This document shows positions 9,314-17,093 of a DNA stretch of 64,000 nt, one piece after another; position 1 is the first letter of the stretch, and each line of letters opens with the position of its first letter. A program made the position numbers and the translations under genes. The notes under the pieces are model-generated. The model saw nothing but the letters and a program-made list of their open reading frames with translations. It searched no databases and had not been told where the DNA came from. The stretch spans positions 56,945-120,944 of the forward strand of contig PHEU01000004.1 of NCBI GenBank assembly GCA_002841295.1. Direction: 5' to 3'. This DNA is from Actinobacteria bacterium HGW-Actinobacteria-6. GTDB lineage: Bacteria > Actinomycetota > Coriobacteriia > Anaerosomatales > Anaerosomataceae.

Positions 9314-10129
9314 GTGACTGTCTCGCTAACGGTACCGGAAGCTGACGTCATTCGGATCAGAGATGCGTCGCACCTGCGTCCGCGGGTGGCGATCGTGCTC
9401 GGTTCGGGACTCTCGGGCCTGGCCGACGTTGCGGGAGAGTCAGTCGCGATTCCCTATGGGGAGCTTGAGGGCTTCCCGCGCGTAGGCTCCGTCGTGGGTC
9501 ATGCCGGGAGACTCGTCGTTGGCACGCTGGGCGGCGTCCCGACGTTGCTCTTCCAGGGTCGTGCGCATCAGTACCAGGGCGTGAGCGCGCTTGACGCGGC
9601 GTATCCCGCGCGTCTGGCGGCTGCTCTTGGCTGCGAGGTCCTCATCGTGACAAACGCCGCCGGTGGTGTGGTCGAGCGGCTCTCTGTGGGAGACCTGGTT
9701 CTCATCTCGGATCATATGAACCTGATGGGCACGAACCCGCTCACCGGATGGCCCGGCCCTGACGGCGGATTCCCGTTCATCCCGATGCGCGACGCGTACG
9801 ATCCTGAGTTGCGCGAACTCATGACGCAGGTTGCCGCCGACCAGGGCGTCGCACTTGCCGAGGGAGTCTACGCCGGGCTGCTCGGCCCGTCGTATGAGAC
9901 TCCGGCGGAGGTTGCGATGCTGGCAAGGCTCGGCGCTGACGTCGTCGGGATGTCGACGGTGCCCGAGGTCATCGCCGCGCGCGCTCTCGGGCTTCAGGTG
10001 CTCGGCATGTCGCTCGTCACCAACGCTGCGGCGGGCGTCGGGCTGTCGCACGCCGAGGTCATTGAAGCGGGGGATAGAGCCGCGGTTCAGCTCCAGCGCC
10101 TTGTGGCTGAGTTCGTGTCGCGCCTGTAG
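9314..10129 (+). CDS. Purine-nucleoside phosphorylase, PNP-I family
   Basis: A 271-residue phosphorylase that cleaves purine nucleosides with phosphate to the free base and (deoxy)ribose-1-phosphate. It has the phosphate-binding IVLGSGLSGL, GHAGRLVVG, the GRxHxYxG element (GRAHQYQG), and the base-binding MSTVPEVIAA with TNAAAGV, all in family order. The start is GTG 9314 after GAGGGGAG. It is followed by ahcY and mtnA, so an adenosine or methylthioadenosine substrate is possible; sequence alone favours a trimeric PunA-type enzyme. Confidence 0.9.
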   Translation: MTVSLTVPEADVIRIRDASHLRPRVAIVLGSGLSGLADVAGESVAIPYGELEGFPRVGSVVGHAGRLVVGTLGGVPTLLFQGRAHQYQGVSALDAAYPARLAAALGCEVLIVTNAAGGVVERLSVGDLVLISDHMNLMGTNPLTGWPGPDGGFPFIPMRDAYDPELRELMTQVAADQGVALAEGVYAGLLGPSYETPAEVAMLARLGADVVGMSTVPEVIAARALGLQVLGMSLVTNAAAGVGLSHAEVIEAGDRAAVQLQRLVAEFVSRL

Positions 10130-10148
10130 GGCATTTCGGCACGCGTCC

Positions 10149-10157
10149 TGCTATACT
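10149..10157 (+). promoter_or_regulatory. Extended -10 promoter of ahcY
   Basis: TGCTATACT is an extended -10. The leader of about 60 nt contains a short TCAGGC/GCCTGA inverted repeat near 10165-10178 and ends with a TAAGGAGG ribosome site. I see no SAH riboswitch signature in the leader. Confidence 0.55.
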
Positions 10158-10222
10158 TTCTCGGTTCAGGCAAGCCTGATCCTATGCATTCTCTAGTTCC
10201 AAATCCCTAAGGAGGCACACCC

Positions 10223-11482
10223 GTGCAGCACGACGTAAAGGACCTTTCTCTCGCAGCAGCCGGCAAGGCTCGCATCGAGTGGGCAGACAACGACATGCCC
10301 GTTCTCGCCAGCATTCGCGAGCGCTTTGAAGCCGAGAAGCCCCTTGAGGGCATCCGCATCGGCGCGTGCCTGCACGTGACGACCGAGACCGCCAACCTGA
10401 TGCGTACGCTCAAGGCCGGTGGCGCGGAAGTCGTGCTGTGCGCCAGCAACCCGCTCTCGACGCAGGATGATGTTGCGGCCGCACTTGTAGCCGAGTACGG
10501 CATCCGCACCTACGCCGTGAAGGGCGAGGACACAAAGACGTACTACGCACATATCGACGCTCTCATCGCTGACAAGCCGCAGATCACGATGGATGACGGC
10601 GCCGATGTCGTCGGGCGCATCCACGCAGAGTTCCCGGAAGCGCTCGAGGGTATCCTCGGCGGTACCGAGGAGACCACGACGGGTGTTATCCGCCTCGCGG
10701 CCATGGCCGATGACGAAGCACTGAAGTACCCGATCATCGCTGTGAACGAGGCTAACACCAAGCACCTCTTCGACAACCGCTACGGCACGGGTCAGTCGAC
10801 GCTCGACGGCATCATTCGCGCAACCAACCGCCTCATCGCCGGCCGCACGATCGTTGTGACGGGCTACGGTTGGTGCGGTCGCGGTATCGCGAACCGCGCA
10901 GATGGTCTCGGCGGAAACGTCATCATCTGCGAAGTCGATCCGCTGAAAGCGCTTGAGGCCGTCATGGACGGCTTCCGCGTGATGCCCGCAGCTGAGGCTG
11001 CAGCGGTCGCCGACATCTGGGTCACCGTCACCGGTGACATCAATGTGATCGACGGACCCGCATTCGACGCCATGAAGGACGGCGCGATCATCGCCAACTC
11101 CGGTCACTTCAACTGCGAGATCAACATCCCGCTGCTCCGTGAGAAGGCCGTATCGTCCCGCGAAGTGCGTCCGCTCGTCGAGGAGTTCGTGCTCGCCGAT
11201 GGCCGCAAGATCTTCCTCTTGGCAGACGGTCGCCTCGTGAACCTCTCCTGTGCCGAGGGCCATCCCGCCTCCGTCATGGACATGAGCTTCGCGAACCAGG
11301 CGCTTTGCGCCGAGTTCATGGTGCAGAACTGCGCCGACATGGAAGCCGGCGTCTATGAGGTGCCGACTGACATCGACGAAGAGATCGCGGCGCTCAAGCT
11401 GGCGTCGATGGGCATCGAGATCGACGTGCTCACCGAGCAGCAGCAGACGTACCTGAGCTCATGGAACGAAGGCACGGTCTAG
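10223..11482 (+). CDS. ahcY: Adenosylhomocysteinase
   Basis: A 419-residue S-adenosyl-L-homocysteine hydrolase, which splits SAH to adenosine and homocysteine using tightly bound NAD and so relieves product inhibition of methyltransferases. Visible family features are ACLHVTTETANLM, the catalytic region NEANTKHLFDNRYGTGQS, the NAD Rossmann motif VVTGYGWCGRGIA, HFNCEI, and the conserved EGHPASVMDMSFANQA. The C-terminus ends SSWNEGTV, as in the shorter archaeal/Thermotoga-type enzymes that lack the C-terminal KPDxYRY found in long forms. GTG 10223 follows TAAGGAGG. Flanked by pnp and mtnA, it is part of a SAM by-product recycling group. Confidence 0.96.
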   Translation: MQHDVKDLSLAAAGKARIEWADNDMPVLASIRERFEAEKPLEGIRIGACLHVTTETANLMRTLKAGGAEVVLCASNPLSTQDDVAAALVAEYGIRTYAVKGEDTKTYYAHIDALIADKPQITMDDGADVVGRIHAEFPEALEGILGGTEETTTGVIRLAAMADDEALKYPIIAVNEANTKHLFDNRYGTGQSTLDGIIRATNRLIAGRTIVVTGYGWCGRGIANRADGLGGNVIICEVDPLKALEAVMDGFRVMPAAEAAAVADIWVTVTGDINVIDGPAFDAMKDGAIIANSGHFNCEINIPLLREKAVSSREVRPLVEEFVLADGRKIFLLADGRLVNLSCAEGHPASVMDMSFANQALCAEFMVQNCADMEAGVYEVPTDIDEEIAALKLASMGIEIDVLTEQQQTYLSSWNEGTV

Positions 11483-11498
11483 GTTCGAACTGACAGCG

Positions 11499-11526
11499 AC
11501 GGGCCGGTGGGAGACCACCGGCCCGT
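11499..11526 (+). terminator. Terminator-like hairpin after ahcY
   Basis: ACGGGCCGGTGG pairs with CCACCGGCCCGT around a GAGA loop, a perfect 12-bp stem. The tail is only weakly T-rich, so it may attenuate or protect the 3' end rather than fully terminate. Confidence 0.65.
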
Positions 11527-11547
11527 GCTTGTATAGGGGAGCGAAAC

Positions 11548-12774
11548 ATGGCGATCAACGATATCCCTCGTACGATCTGGTGGGAGGACGGCAAGGTAGT
11601 CCTCGTCGATCAGTCGCGTCTGCCGCTCGTGGGCGACCTACTCGCCTGCAACAGCTACGACGGCGTATGCCAGGCGATCAAGGGCATGGCCGTCCGCGGA
11701 GCACCCGCGCTTGGCGTGGCGGCGGCTCTTGCGGTCGCGCTCTGGGCGACCACTGCGGGCGAGGATATCGATGACCCGACGGCGTTTCTCGCCGAGCTCG
11801 ACCGCGTCGCCGATGAGATCGCATCGGCGCGTCCGACCGCTGTGAACCTCGCATGGGGCGCTGAGCGCATGAAGCGCTTCGCGCGTGGTAATTCAGATGT
11901 CGGTCTGCCAGAGCTGCGTGACCTCATCCTGCAAGAGGCACTCGCCATCCGTGCCGAGGACGAAGAGCGCAACCGTGCAATCGGTGCCAATGGCGCCGAG
12001 TTGCTGGAGTCGGGCAGCCGGGTACTCACGCACTGCAACGCCGGCTCGCTCGCGACCGCGTTTTACGGCACCGCGCTCGGCGTGATCTTCTCGGCGCATG
12101 AGCAGGGTAAGATCGAGGGCGTATGGGTCGACGAGACCCGTCCGGTCCTGCAGGGCGCCCGACTCACAGCATGGGAGCTCAAGCTGGCTGGCGTTCCCTT
12201 CAAGCTCATCACGGACAATATGGCAGCCAGCATCATGCGTGCCGGTCTCGTCGACGCGGTCATCGTGGGCGCGGATCGTATCGCAGCCAATGGTGACGTC
12301 GCCAATAAGATCGGAACCTATGGACTTGCTGTGCTCTGCAAGGAGCACGGGATTCCGTTCTACGTAGCTGCACCAACCTCGACCGTCGACCTCACACTTC
12401 CGAGCGGAGACGACATCGTTATCGAGCAGCGCGACGAACGTGAGGTGACCGGCGTGACCATCTCCGGAGTCATCTCACCCGACTCGTCGTCCGCATCTCG
12501 CGCGTTCGACTTGCTCACTGACGGCGGGCCATACGAGGTGCCGATTGCCAAGGGCCACCAGATGGTCATCGACCGCAAGGGCGGGGCATATCGCTTTGAT
12601 GGCTGGTTCCGCATCGCCCCTCCCGGCATCGAGGTCTACAACCCGGCGTTTGACGTGACGCCCGCCAAGTACGTCTCGGCGATCATCACCGAGTGTGGCG
12701 TGGTGCGTGCGCCGTTCGGCGAGACGCTCACGCTAGCGTGTGAGGGCTCTGGCGCGATCCACGAGCTGGGCTAG
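11548..12774 (+). CDS. mtnA: Methylthioribose-1-phosphate isomerase with an internal insertion
   Basis: A 408-residue member of the eIF2B-like MtnA family, which isomerises 5-methylthioribose-1-phosphate to methylthioribulose-1-phosphate in methionine salvage. RGAPALGVAAA, THCNAGSLAT (with the catalytic Cys), VDETRPVLQGARLTAWEL and the catalytic Asp in VGADRIAANGDVANKIGTY are all present. The usual length is about 345 residues. Here about 50 extra residues (roughly 303-353) sit between EREVTG and the conserved APPGIEVYNPAFDVTPA, where most relatives have only a few residues. The catalytic residues are intact, so activity is expected. The start ATG 11548 has a GGGGAG site. Confidence 0.9.
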   Translation: MAINDIPRTIWWEDGKVVLVDQSRLPLVGDLLACNSYDGVCQAIKGMAVRGAPALGVAAALAVALWATTAGEDIDDPTAFLAELDRVADEIASARPTAVNLAWGAERMKRFARGNSDVGLPELRDLILQEALAIRAEDEERNRAIGANGAELLESGSRVLTHCNAGSLATAFYGTALGVIFSAHEQGKIEGVWVDETRPVLQGARLTAWELKLAGVPFKLITDNMAASIMRAGLVDAVIVGADRIAANGDVANKIGTYGLAVLCKEHGIPFYVAAPTSTVDLTLPSGDDIVIEQRDEREVTGVTISGVISPDSSSASRAFDLLTDGGPYEVPIAKGHQMVIDRKGGAYRFDGWFRIAPPGIEVYNPAFDVTPAKYVSAIITECGVVRAPFGETLTLACEGSGAIHELG

Positions 12775-12783
12775 GCGATAGCG

Positions 12784-13692
12784 GTGTCAGTGGCGGAGCT
12801 CGCTCGAGTGATTCTCGGCGTGCTGGGGTACGTCGGCTTGGGCGTTGTCCTGCGCGTCAGTGGGCTGCTGCGTGCCGAGGATTCGAAACCGCTCAATACG
12901 CTGCTCATCTACGTTGCGTTGCCGGCGCTCGTCTTCACCACCGTGCAACCTGCGCGTGCCGAGTGGGGACTGGTGATCATGCCGCTGCTTGCGTGGGCGA
13001 TCGTGATCGCGGCAGTTGCGCTTGCGTGGCTGTTCTCCCGACTTCTGCGGCTTGAAGGCCCGACCGCAGGTGCATTCATCCTCGTCGCTGCTTTCGGCAA
13101 TACCGGCTACATCGGGTATCCGGTTGCATCTGCGCTCCTCGGCGATCCGGGGCTTGTCCGCGCGATCTTCTACGACATCTTCGGGAACACTGCCGCCATC
13201 ATCACACTCGGCGCGCTCATCGCGAGCCACTACGGCGAGCACGATGTGAAGGTGAATCCGCTGCGGGAACTCGTGACGTTTCCACCCTTCATCGCGTTGG
13301 CCTTCGCTCTCGCGTTGCGTTCAGTCCCGATTCCGGAAGCGGTTGGATCTTGGTTAGGTGCGCTTGGTAAGCTCGTGGTGCCGATGATCATGATCTCGGT
13401 CGGTCTGTCGTTGAAGCCTCGGGCCGTACGGGCGCATCTCGGTAAGCTGGGTGTCATTGTTGGGGTGAAGCTGGTGGCGATGCCGCTTCTCGCTCTGGGT
13501 CTCGGAGCGCTGTTTCTTCATGATGCCGCGTCGGTTCGGATCCTGGTGCTTGAAGCTGGTGTGCCGTCGATGATGCTCACGCTGGTGTTCGGCATGAAGT
13601 ATCGGTTGGATGTGGACCTTATCGCCTCGGCGATCCTGGTCACGGTCATCGGGGCTGTGCTCGCGATTCCCCTCATGCAGATGCTCGTCTAG
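12784..13692 (+). CDS. AEC-family (auxin efflux carrier-like) transporter
   Basis: A 302-residue inner-membrane protein with about ten hydrophobic helices, matching PF03547. It has LNTLLIYVALPALVF near residue 40, the AFGNTGYIGYPV loop in the first half, and GMKYRLDVDLIASAIL near the C-terminus; these are the family's conserved elements. AEC proteins move organic acids or similar solutes; the substrate cannot be told. GTG 12784 starts 9 nt after the mtnA stop, so the two are probably cotranscribed. Confidence 0.85.
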   Translation: MSVAELARVILGVLGYVGLGVVLRVSGLLRAEDSKPLNTLLIYVALPALVFTTVQPARAEWGLVIMPLLAWAIVIAAVALAWLFSRLLRLEGPTAGAFILVAAFGNTGYIGYPVASALLGDPGLVRAIFYDIFGNTAAIITLGALIASHYGEHDVKVNPLRELVTFPPFIALAFALALRSVPIPEAVGSWLGALGKLVVPMIMISVGLSLKPRAVRAHLGKLGVIVGVKLVAMPLLALGLGALFLHDAASVRILVLEAGVPSMMLTLVFGMKYRLDVDLIASAILVTVIGAVLAIPLMQMLV

Positions 13693-13712
13693 CTGCCCCT
13701 GAGAGGGGTGGC

Positions 13713-14387
13713 ATGGACGTTTTTGGCATACTGGCCGAGATACTCTCGCCCGTGCGCTGTGCGGGGTGTGGTCTCCCTGGCGCTACGCTGTGCCCGGTCT
13801 GCCGCTCGACGGCGCACTTGATTCAGCCCGGCGCGGGATGTCAGCGCTGCGGTGCACCTCTCATTGGCGCCTCTTGTCGGGAGTGCGTTGACCGCAGCTT
13901 TGCTTTCAGTTCTGCGGTTTGCGCGGGTCTGCTTGAGCCGCCGTTGTCGCGCGCGGTCACGCTGTACAAGGACGCTGCCGAGCGCAGATACGCGGTCCTG
14001 CTCGGCGCGCTGCTGTCCGCAGCCTGTGAGTCTTGGCGAGGGTGGCCCGATGCGGTCTGCGCGGTTCCGCCGTCGGAGCGCGCTCTTGCCCGACGTGGCT
14101 TCGACCACACTGCAGCTCTCGCCGGACACGTTGCTCGTGAGTTGGACGTCCCGCATCTGCGCCTACTGGTTGCCGCACGCCGAGCCGATCAGCGAGGCCT
14201 TGGACGCGACGAGCGCCGTGAGAATATGGCTGGCGCCTTCGCGGTTCACCCGGCGGTGCCAGTGCCATCCAGGGTGCTGGTTGTCGATGACGTCTTCACA
14301 ACCGGAGCCACGCTCGATGGCGCAACGCGTGCGCTTCTCGCCGCGGGAGCTCTTGAGGTGCGAGTTGCTGCAGTGGCTCGGGCTTGA
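13713..14387 (+). CDS. comF: ComF-family phosphoribosyltransferase-like protein
   Basis: A 224-residue ComF protein. The N-terminal zinc-ribbon-like part has CAGCGLPGATLCPVC and CQRCGAPL with CREC, four CxxC pairs in about 45 residues. The C-terminal phosphoribosyltransferase domain has AVPPSERALARRGFDH and the PRPP-binding motif VLVVDDVFTTGAT. ComF proteins are needed for DNA uptake in naturally competent bacteria, but most homologues have no proven reaction. Whether competence operates here cannot be judged from one gene. Confidence 0.9.
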   Translation: MDVFGILAEILSPVRCAGCGLPGATLCPVCRSTAHLIQPGAGCQRCGAPLIGASCRECVDRSFAFSSAVCAGLLEPPLSRAVTLYKDAAERRYAVLLGALLSAACESWRGWPDAVCAVPPSERALARRGFDHTAALAGHVARELDVPHLRLLVAARRADQRGLGRDERRENMAGAFAVHPAVPVPSRVLVVDDVFTTGATLDGATRALLAAGALEVRVAAVARA

Positions 14388-14390
14388 GGT

Positions 14391-14801
14391 CTAGGCGGAC
14401 TTCCGGCGGAGGTTGCCGAACGTGACCGCTCCGATGACAACCATGGTGAGCGCTATCCAGCCCGAGAAGGAGGCTGCTCCCATAGCGCTAGTCGCCGCGA
14501 TTATCGCCATCGCAGTCACCGCGCCGAGGACTGCTCCGGCCCAACCGCGCATGCGTGAATAGGGCTGGCTGCTGAATCGCGCCACAGCCCACGGCCCGAG
14601 CGGCGCGCCGACGATCAGGCCGAGGAGGCCTCCGACGAGCATGCGTGCGATATCCTGGAGTCCCTGGGTGCCGCTGATGGCATTGAGTGCCCACTGGGAG
14701 CCAAGACCGAACAGTGCCGCAACAGCCGCTGCCGAGATAATCGAAGCCACACCTTCCAAGAGGTACTCGGAGACGGTGGTCCCTGGCCCTGGCTGACTCA
14801 C
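14391..14801 (-). CDS. Small membrane protein of unknown function
   Basis: A 136-residue protein with four predicted hydrophobic helices, glycine- and alanine-rich, ending in a basic NLRRKSA. No recognised family. The GTG start at 14801 follows an AAGGAGGG ribosome site on the minus strand, and a TAGAAT -10 lies just upstream near 14834-14839. It is convergent with comF, with only 3 nt between the stop codons. Confidence 0.7.
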   Translation of the reverse strand: MSQPGPGTTVSEYLLEGVASIISAAAVAALFGLGSQWALNAISGTQGLQDIARMLVGGLLGLIVGAPLGPWAVARFSSQPYSRMRGWAGAVLGAVTAMAIIAATSAMGAASFSGWIALTMVVIGAVTFGNLRRKSA

Positions 14802-14891
14802 TGCTGGCCCTCCTTAGGTGCGCGGACACCGTCATTCTACCCTCTTTGCGCAACACGGAGCGTTGGGTTCCTGATTAAGCATCACGATTCC

Positions 14892-14900
14892 TGGTACACT
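14892..14900 (+). promoter_or_regulatory. Extended -10 promoter of the structured RNA/ABC leader
   Basis: TGGTACACT fits an extended -10 without a good -35. A transcript from about 14907 would begin just before the first strand of the long-range stem of the RNA at 14911-15147. Confidence 0.5.
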
Positions 14901-14910
14901 TTCTTGTGCT

Positions 14911-15147
14911 TCCATCCGGGTCTGTGGTTGCGGGCGCGCAAGCGCCTTAGTCCAAGGTAGATGCGGCCAAAAGGATCCACGTAAGCCGGCGGTTCGCCGT
15001 CGCGCGAGCATGGCGCGTCTTAGGGGTAAGTCGTACCGTCCGGTCCAACCATCCCGGTTGGCGGGCGAGAGGGTCGGTAGTGAGATAGCATCAAGCGAAA
15101 GCTCCTGTACGCGAGTGTGGGGCCAAAGACCAGGTCAGCCGGATGGA
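14911..15147 (+). ncRNA. Multibranched structured RNA, class not recognised (leader of ABC substrate-binding gene)
   Basis: The first and last bases pair: TCCATCCGG (14911-14919) with CCGGATGGA (15139-15147), then CTG with CAG and TGGT (14925-14928) with ACCA (15129-15132). Inside are five local hairpins: GGCGC-GCAA-GCGCC (14933-14946), CGGCG/CGCCG (14987-14999), CGCGC/GCGCG (15001-15017), CCAACC/GGTTGG (15045-15061) and AGC-GAAA-GCT (15094-15103). Two carry GNRA tetraloops. A further AGCAC/GTGCT hairpin (15148-15160) lies between this element and the ribosome site of the next gene. The size and the closed multibranch shape resemble riboswitches, but I find none of the core motifs of the lysine, cobalamin, FMN, T-box, glycine or c-di-GMP classes. 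It also fills the 378-nt gap before the ABC gene. Confidence 0.65.
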
Positions 15148-15179
15148 AGCACTACGTGCTCTATGACTGGAGGAATCAG

Positions 15180-16028
15180 ATGACTCGTCCCAGGCGTGCA
15201 CTTGCGCTGGCACTCTCGGCAATCATGCTCTTCACGATCGCTGGTTGCGGGGGCGGCGAGGAGCCGTCTGCGCTCGAGCCTAAGATCGCACCGCCGGTGA
15301 TTGCGTCTGAAGGCGTGCTGCGGGCAGGCGTCGACCTCTCGTATCCGCCGTTCGCGGGCAAGGATAACGGGCAGCAGGTTGGCATCGATATCGATGTGGC
15401 GGCAGCGCTTGCCGAGCGACTCGGTCTGACCCTTGAGATAGTCGATGTGAAGATCGCCGACATCCCTGCGGCGCTCAAGGGCAAGCAGATTGACATTGCT
15501 CTTGCAGCCATGCCCATCACAGATGCCGTCCTTACAGGCGTGACGCCCGCGGGTTCCTACATCACCGATGGATCCGCGTTCTTCTCTGTTGTTGCCAGTG
15601 GAACAGACGCGCCGGAAGTCTCGGCGGTGAATGTCGGCAGCATGAAGGTTGGCTGCCAGGAGGCATCACCAACGTTCTGGAAGCTCGAGTCCGACTATGG
15701 AGTCGGTTTCGCCGAGAGCTTTGATTCGCTGCGGGACGCGTTTGAGGCGCTTGAGGCCGGAGAAATCGACGTGGTTGCGGCAAACGCGGTGGTCGGGTCG
15801 TACATCGCTCGTGATTTTACCGAGGTTCGGTTCACCGGGCAGTATGGCGAAGCGACCGCTCTAGGTGTGACCGTGGCGCCGGATTCCGCAGACCTCGAGG
15901 CGGCGGTGCGCGAAGCGCTCGACGGCCTATCGTCTGACGGAATCCTCGAGACGATTCGGACGAAATGGGTCGGTGGTCTCGTGTCGCTTGATGCAGCCGC
16001 CTCTTCCGAGACGAGCGTCACTCCATAG
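15180..16028 (+). CDS. Amino-acid ABC transporter substrate-binding lipoprotein
   Basis: A 282-residue periplasmic-binding-protein type 2 (SBP_bac_3). The N-terminus is a lipoprotein signal with lipobox IAGC at about residue 22. The mature part begins with GVLRAGVDLSYPPFAG and GQQVGIDIDVAAALAERLGL, the amino-acid-binding opening of the family, and ends with LETIRTKWVG. ATG 15180 has GGAGG 6 nt upstream; the frame extends to 15117 but that part overlaps the structured leader. No permease is attached, and a terminator follows, so it is a single-gene unit that probably shares the permease encoded downstream. Confidence 0.9.
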   Translation: MTRPRRALALALSAIMLFTIAGCGGGEEPSALEPKIAPPVIASEGVLRAGVDLSYPPFAGKDNGQQVGIDIDVAAALAERLGLTLEIVDVKIADIPAALKGKQIDIALAAMPITDAVLTGVTPAGSYITDGSAFFSVVASGTDAPEVSAVNVGSMKVGCQEASPTFWKLESDYGVGFAESFDSLRDAFEALEAGEIDVVAANAVVGSYIARDFTEVRFTGQYGEATALGVTVAPDSADLEAAVREALDGLSSDGILETIRTKWVGGLVSLDAAASSETSVTP

Positions 16029-16056
16029 CGGTTCGAGCATTCTCGATTACATCAGC

Positions 16057-16083
16057 GAAGGCCAGCGCATTGCGCTGGCCTTC
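16057..16083 (+). terminator. Rho-independent-type hairpin after the first binding-protein gene
   Basis: GAAGGCCAGCGC pairs with GCGCTGGCCTTC around ATT, a perfect 12-bp stem. It is followed by ATGCATAT rather than a clear T-run. Confidence 0.7.
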
Positions 16084-16124
16084 ATGCATATCGAGCCGCA
16101 GGCGCTGCATACATCAAGCTTACT

Positions 16125-16153
16125 CTGACATTCTATGCGACCTGCGCTATAGT
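16125..16153 (+). promoter_or_regulatory. Promoter of the amino-acid ABC operon
   Basis: CTGACA (16125-16130) and TATAGT (16148-16153) are 17 nt apart, the best consensus-like sigma-70 type promoter in this part of the window. The leader is about 55 nt and ends in an AAGGAGG ribosome site. Confidence 0.7.
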
Positions 16154-16215
16154 TATGCGATGTGATGCAGAGGAGGGCACACATCGTGTCCATCGTGTTC
16201 ATCGAAGGAGGATCC

Positions 16216-17031
16216 ATGTCCAAGAGCAAGAAATGGTTGGCACTCGCACTGGCGGTGGCACTTGTACTTGCCGTCGCACTGACGGGCTGCTCGGCAAAGA
16301 CAGAAGAACCCACCAGTGAAGAGCCTACCGAGACCATGACACTGGAGACCATCGAGAGCGGCAAGCTGCTCGTGGGATCCGACACGGCGTTCCCGCCGTT
16401 CGAGTCGATGAATGGTGATGTGGCCGAGGGTTTCGACGTCGATCTCATGAAGGCCATCGGCGACAAGCTCGGTCTTGAGGTCGTCTTCCAGACCGAGATC
16501 TTCGACACGCTTATCCCGACGCTCAAGGCTGGCGGCAAGTTCGACGTCATCGCCTCCGGCATGACCATCAAGCCGGATCGCCAGCTTGAGATCGACTTCA
16601 CGGATGCGTACTACGACTCCAACCAGTCGCTTGTCATGACGAAGGGCACCGCCTACACCGGTCCTGAGCAGCTCGCCGGCAAGAAGATCGGCGTTCAGTC
16701 TGGTACCACCGGCGAGGCGTGGGCCAAGGAGAACGTCGAAGGTGCAACGCTTGTTCCGTTCAAGAACGCGACTGACGCGTTTGCGGCGCTGCAGGCCGGC
16801 AACGTAGACGCCGTCGTGAACGACCTCCCCGTGTCGACCGAGCTTCTCAAGGACGACGACCGCGGCATGGAGATCGTCTCTCAGATTCCGACCGGTGAGC
16901 AGTACGGCTTCGGCGTGAGCAAGGATAACCCCGAGCTTACTGCTGCAATCAACAAGGCCCTCGGCGAGCTTAGGACCGACGGTACCTACAACGAGATCTA
17001 CCAGAAGTGGTTCGGCATTCTGCCTGAATAG
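16216..17031 (+). CDS. Amino-acid ABC transporter substrate-binding lipoprotein
   Basis: A 271-residue SBP_bac_3 protein. The signal peptide ends in lipobox LTGC. The mature region has GKLLVGSDTAFPPFE, GFDVDLMKAIGDKLGL, the family's substrate-contacting stretch ASGMTIKPDRQLEIDFTDAY, and the GVQSGTTGEAWAKEN hinge region. The motif order matches the glutamine/arginine/polar amino-acid group. ATG 16216 has AAGGAGG upstream; a longer open frame from 16162 lacks one. It is the first gene of the binding protein-permease-ATPase operon. Confidence 0.93.
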   Translation: MSKSKKWLALALAVALVLAVALTGCSAKTEEPTSEEPTETMTLETIESGKLLVGSDTAFPPFESMNGDVAEGFDVDLMKAIGDKLGLEVVFQTEIFDTLIPTLKAGGKFDVIASGMTIKPDRQLEIDFTDAYYDSNQSLVMTKGTAYTGPEQLAGKKIGVQSGTTGEAWAKENVEGATLVPFKNATDAFAALQAGNVDAVVNDLPVSTELLKDDDRGMEIVSQIPTGEQYGFGVSKDNPELTAAINKALGELRTDGTYNEIYQKWFGILPE

Positions 17032-17062
17032 CTGACTAGCTTCGGCGATAAGTGTATTCTGC

Positions 17063-17093
17063 GGGGGGACTTCCGAGTAACGGAGGTCCCCCC
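17063..17093 (+). promoter_or_regulatory. Ribosome-site-sequestering hairpin before the permease
   Basis: GGGGGGACTTCC (17063-17074) pairs with GGAGGTCCCCCC (17082-17093) around a 7-nt loop, with one G-U pair. The GGAGG Shine-Dalgarno of the permease lies in the 3' strand and the GTG start begins at the next base. The hairpin should lower permease translation and may protect the upstream binding-protein mRNA. Confidence 0.7.

Noticed and set aside
10130..10222. SAH riboswitch before ahcY
   Set aside because: The 60-nt leader is too short and lacks the pseudoknot core; only a minor inverted repeat is present.
14911..15147. FMN riboswitch-like stretches (GCCGGCGGT, CCGGATGGAAG) in the structured leader
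   Set aside because: The conserved opening AGGGGCAGGGTGAAA-type segment and the central CCCGCGAG arm are missing, and the downstream gene is not a riboflavin gene.
15120..15170. SRP RNA-like motif CCAGGTCAGCCGGATGGAAGC
   Set aside because: The CCAGGTCAG part is common in GC-rich DNA; the opposite strand of helix 8 and the symmetric loop of SRP RNA were not found, and the piece pairs with the 5' end of the leader instead.
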